A stretch of 64,000 bases of DNA from Galbula dea (taxonomy: Eukaryota > Chordata > Aves > Piciformes > Galbulidae), in NCBI GenBank assembly GCA_013399015.1, contig VWZX01006811.1, forward strand, positions 1 to 64,000, given 5' to 3'. Position numbers and translations under genes: made by a program. This document shows, one piece after another, positions 62,831 to 64,000 of this stretch (positions are counted from its first letter, which is position 1; each line of letters begins with the position of its first letter). The notes under the pieces are model-generated. The model ran no database searches. It was not told the DNA's origin and worked only from the letters and a program-made list of their open reading frames with translations.

Positions 62831-64000
62831 CAGCCTGTGGGAAATGTTGATGAGAGAGGACTGGCATATGTATTTTGCTACAGGCTCTCTAATGGATTCC
62901 TTGTTATTGCAAGTATACAAGTCATTAATGGAAACTTTAGTCTGCCTTGTTCCTCTGAAATGCTTTCAGCTTACTCAGGTTCTCAGGCTTGAGGAGATAG
63001 AGATAAGAGGAAGAAACTCAGTGGCTTCAGAGTACTGAGGTTAGAGTGCATCCCCCTGGACTTGAACACAGAGGTGGATATGAAGAGGTCTGCAGCACCT
63101 TTACAAGGGAATCCCTTTATGCCACAGCCTGTAGGTAACCTGTGTGGTACACTGCTCCAGCAGGCCCACCACTGCTACTGTTGCCAGATGTCATCTGGAC
63201 CTTTCAGGTAGAACTGCATCCTGGGGTGCCTAAGTTTGTAGCAGGTTTAGATGTCATTAGGAGACCTACTGTTCTGCTTTACTCTGTCTGTCAATGAGCA
63301 TTGCATGGGTGTCCAACCAGAAACACACACCCTTGAGGATCAGAGAGACACATTTTCCTAAATGTGAAAACAAAGATAAAAATGAAAGCTAGAGGCTGGG
63401 GAAAGGAAGCTGAAGTTTGTTCTGTTGTAACAACTGCAGGCCAAATGGGAGGCACCCTGTTACATATAGTGAGACTACAGCTTAGATAAGCAAAGGAAAT
63501 GGGGGAAGAAAACAGATGTGAAGTGCTTTTCCCAAGATCACACAGACAGAGAGTTGGGAGCTTGGCCAACCAGCTGGGGCTCTCCCTCCTAGTCTGGGAC
63601 CTATAAGTCCTACACCATCTCTAGTGCAAGCCATTGACTTGAAATATATTTATAGTTACGATTCCTGTGAAAAGAAGTAGTCAAGGAGAAAATGTCATTA
63701 TTTGCATTAGCTAGTTTCCATACCTGCATAAAACAGTTATTAGAGGCCTCAAGATATCCTGATCATTATTAATTCACAGTAGTGATACAGTGATGACATA
63801 AATACAGGGAAATAATTGATAGTATTTGTTTATGTTAAAATTTTGCCCTCCCTCCTCCCTCTCTCCAACATCTTCTGTTTGTCTTTCAGTGTAAATAATT
63901 GGCTCTTTATTCTTAAGCACATACCCTGTTTATTGAGTAACAAGTCTCCAGATGTCAGATCAGGACCTCCTTGTCCTTCTCCTTCCCTCATTAGTGAAAA
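62831..64000. other. Non-coding stretch at the right edge, no gene recognised
   Basis: Short open frames only. Pyrimidine-rich sequence occurs at 63,845-63,870 ('ccctccctcctccctctctc') without a supported exon behind it. Nothing indicates where the left-edge gene, if any, continues. Confidence 0.45.

Noticed and set aside
1..64000. CRISPR arrays, bacterial operons, tRNA, rRNA, U6 or known microRNA genes
   Set aside because: No regularly spaced repeats, no dense long ORFs and no sequence matching the RNA genes I could recall by eye. Small or diverged RNA genes could still be missed.

Overview
The window looks like nuclear DNA from a bird, almost all of it non-coding. The main evidence is the repeat content. 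At least five insertions carry the 3' end of CR1 LINEs, with the typical 'ttggactagatgatc...cccttccaac' block and an octamer tail of the ATTCTATG/ATTCTGTG type. There are older, more decayed CR1/L3-like LINE pieces and one LTR-like block resembling an abundant avian endogenous retrovirus LTR. Mammalian L1 or Alu-type repeats and bacterial gene organisation are absent. The species cannot be fixed from the sequence. The CR1 and LTR types suit a neoavian bird, but that is inference from memory of repeat families.

Layout. Positions 1-960 are a strong CpG island with a CCAAT box, a GC/KLF box and a GATA/E-box pair, probably the promoter or first-exon area of a gene that crosses the left edge. From about 960 to 51,270 the DNA is AT-rich, with no host coding exon I can support. 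It contains a minus-strand CR1 (11.07-11.59 kb), a 200-bp AAAAG microsatellite (15.3 kb), a CR1 3' end directly followed by a separate internal CR1 piece (20.77-21.94 kb), ancient LINE remnants (28.55 kb and 34.05-34.79 kb), a CpG-bearing stretch with a splice-acceptor-like site and a poly(A) signal (34.8-35.06 kb), and an old CR1 tail (36.14 kb).

A second, smaller GC-rich block lies at 51.27-51.85 kb. It has a strong splice-donor-like site at 51,588/51,589 and is followed by a good TATA box at 51,934. It could be an internal alternative promoter or first exon, or a separate non-coding transcript. The right part holds two CR1 tails (55.84-55.98 and 59.92-60.03 kb), the LTR block (57.80-58.33 kb, perhaps to 58.95 kb), a small minisatellite, a perfect 13-bp hairpin, and an ancient amniote-type CR1 remnant (62.48-62.83 kb).

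The only protein-coding traces I recognise are pieces of the CR1 ORF2 protein. The longest is a 162-codon open C-terminal reverse-transcriptase region at 20,810-21,298. The simplest reading is a CpG-island promoter followed by a long first intron, or by intergenic DNA. I did not find a convincing new biological system. The best leads are the 51.3-51.9 kb GC-rich block, the possible terminal exon at 34.86-35.06 kb and the unusual CR1 arrangement at 20.8-21.9 kb.
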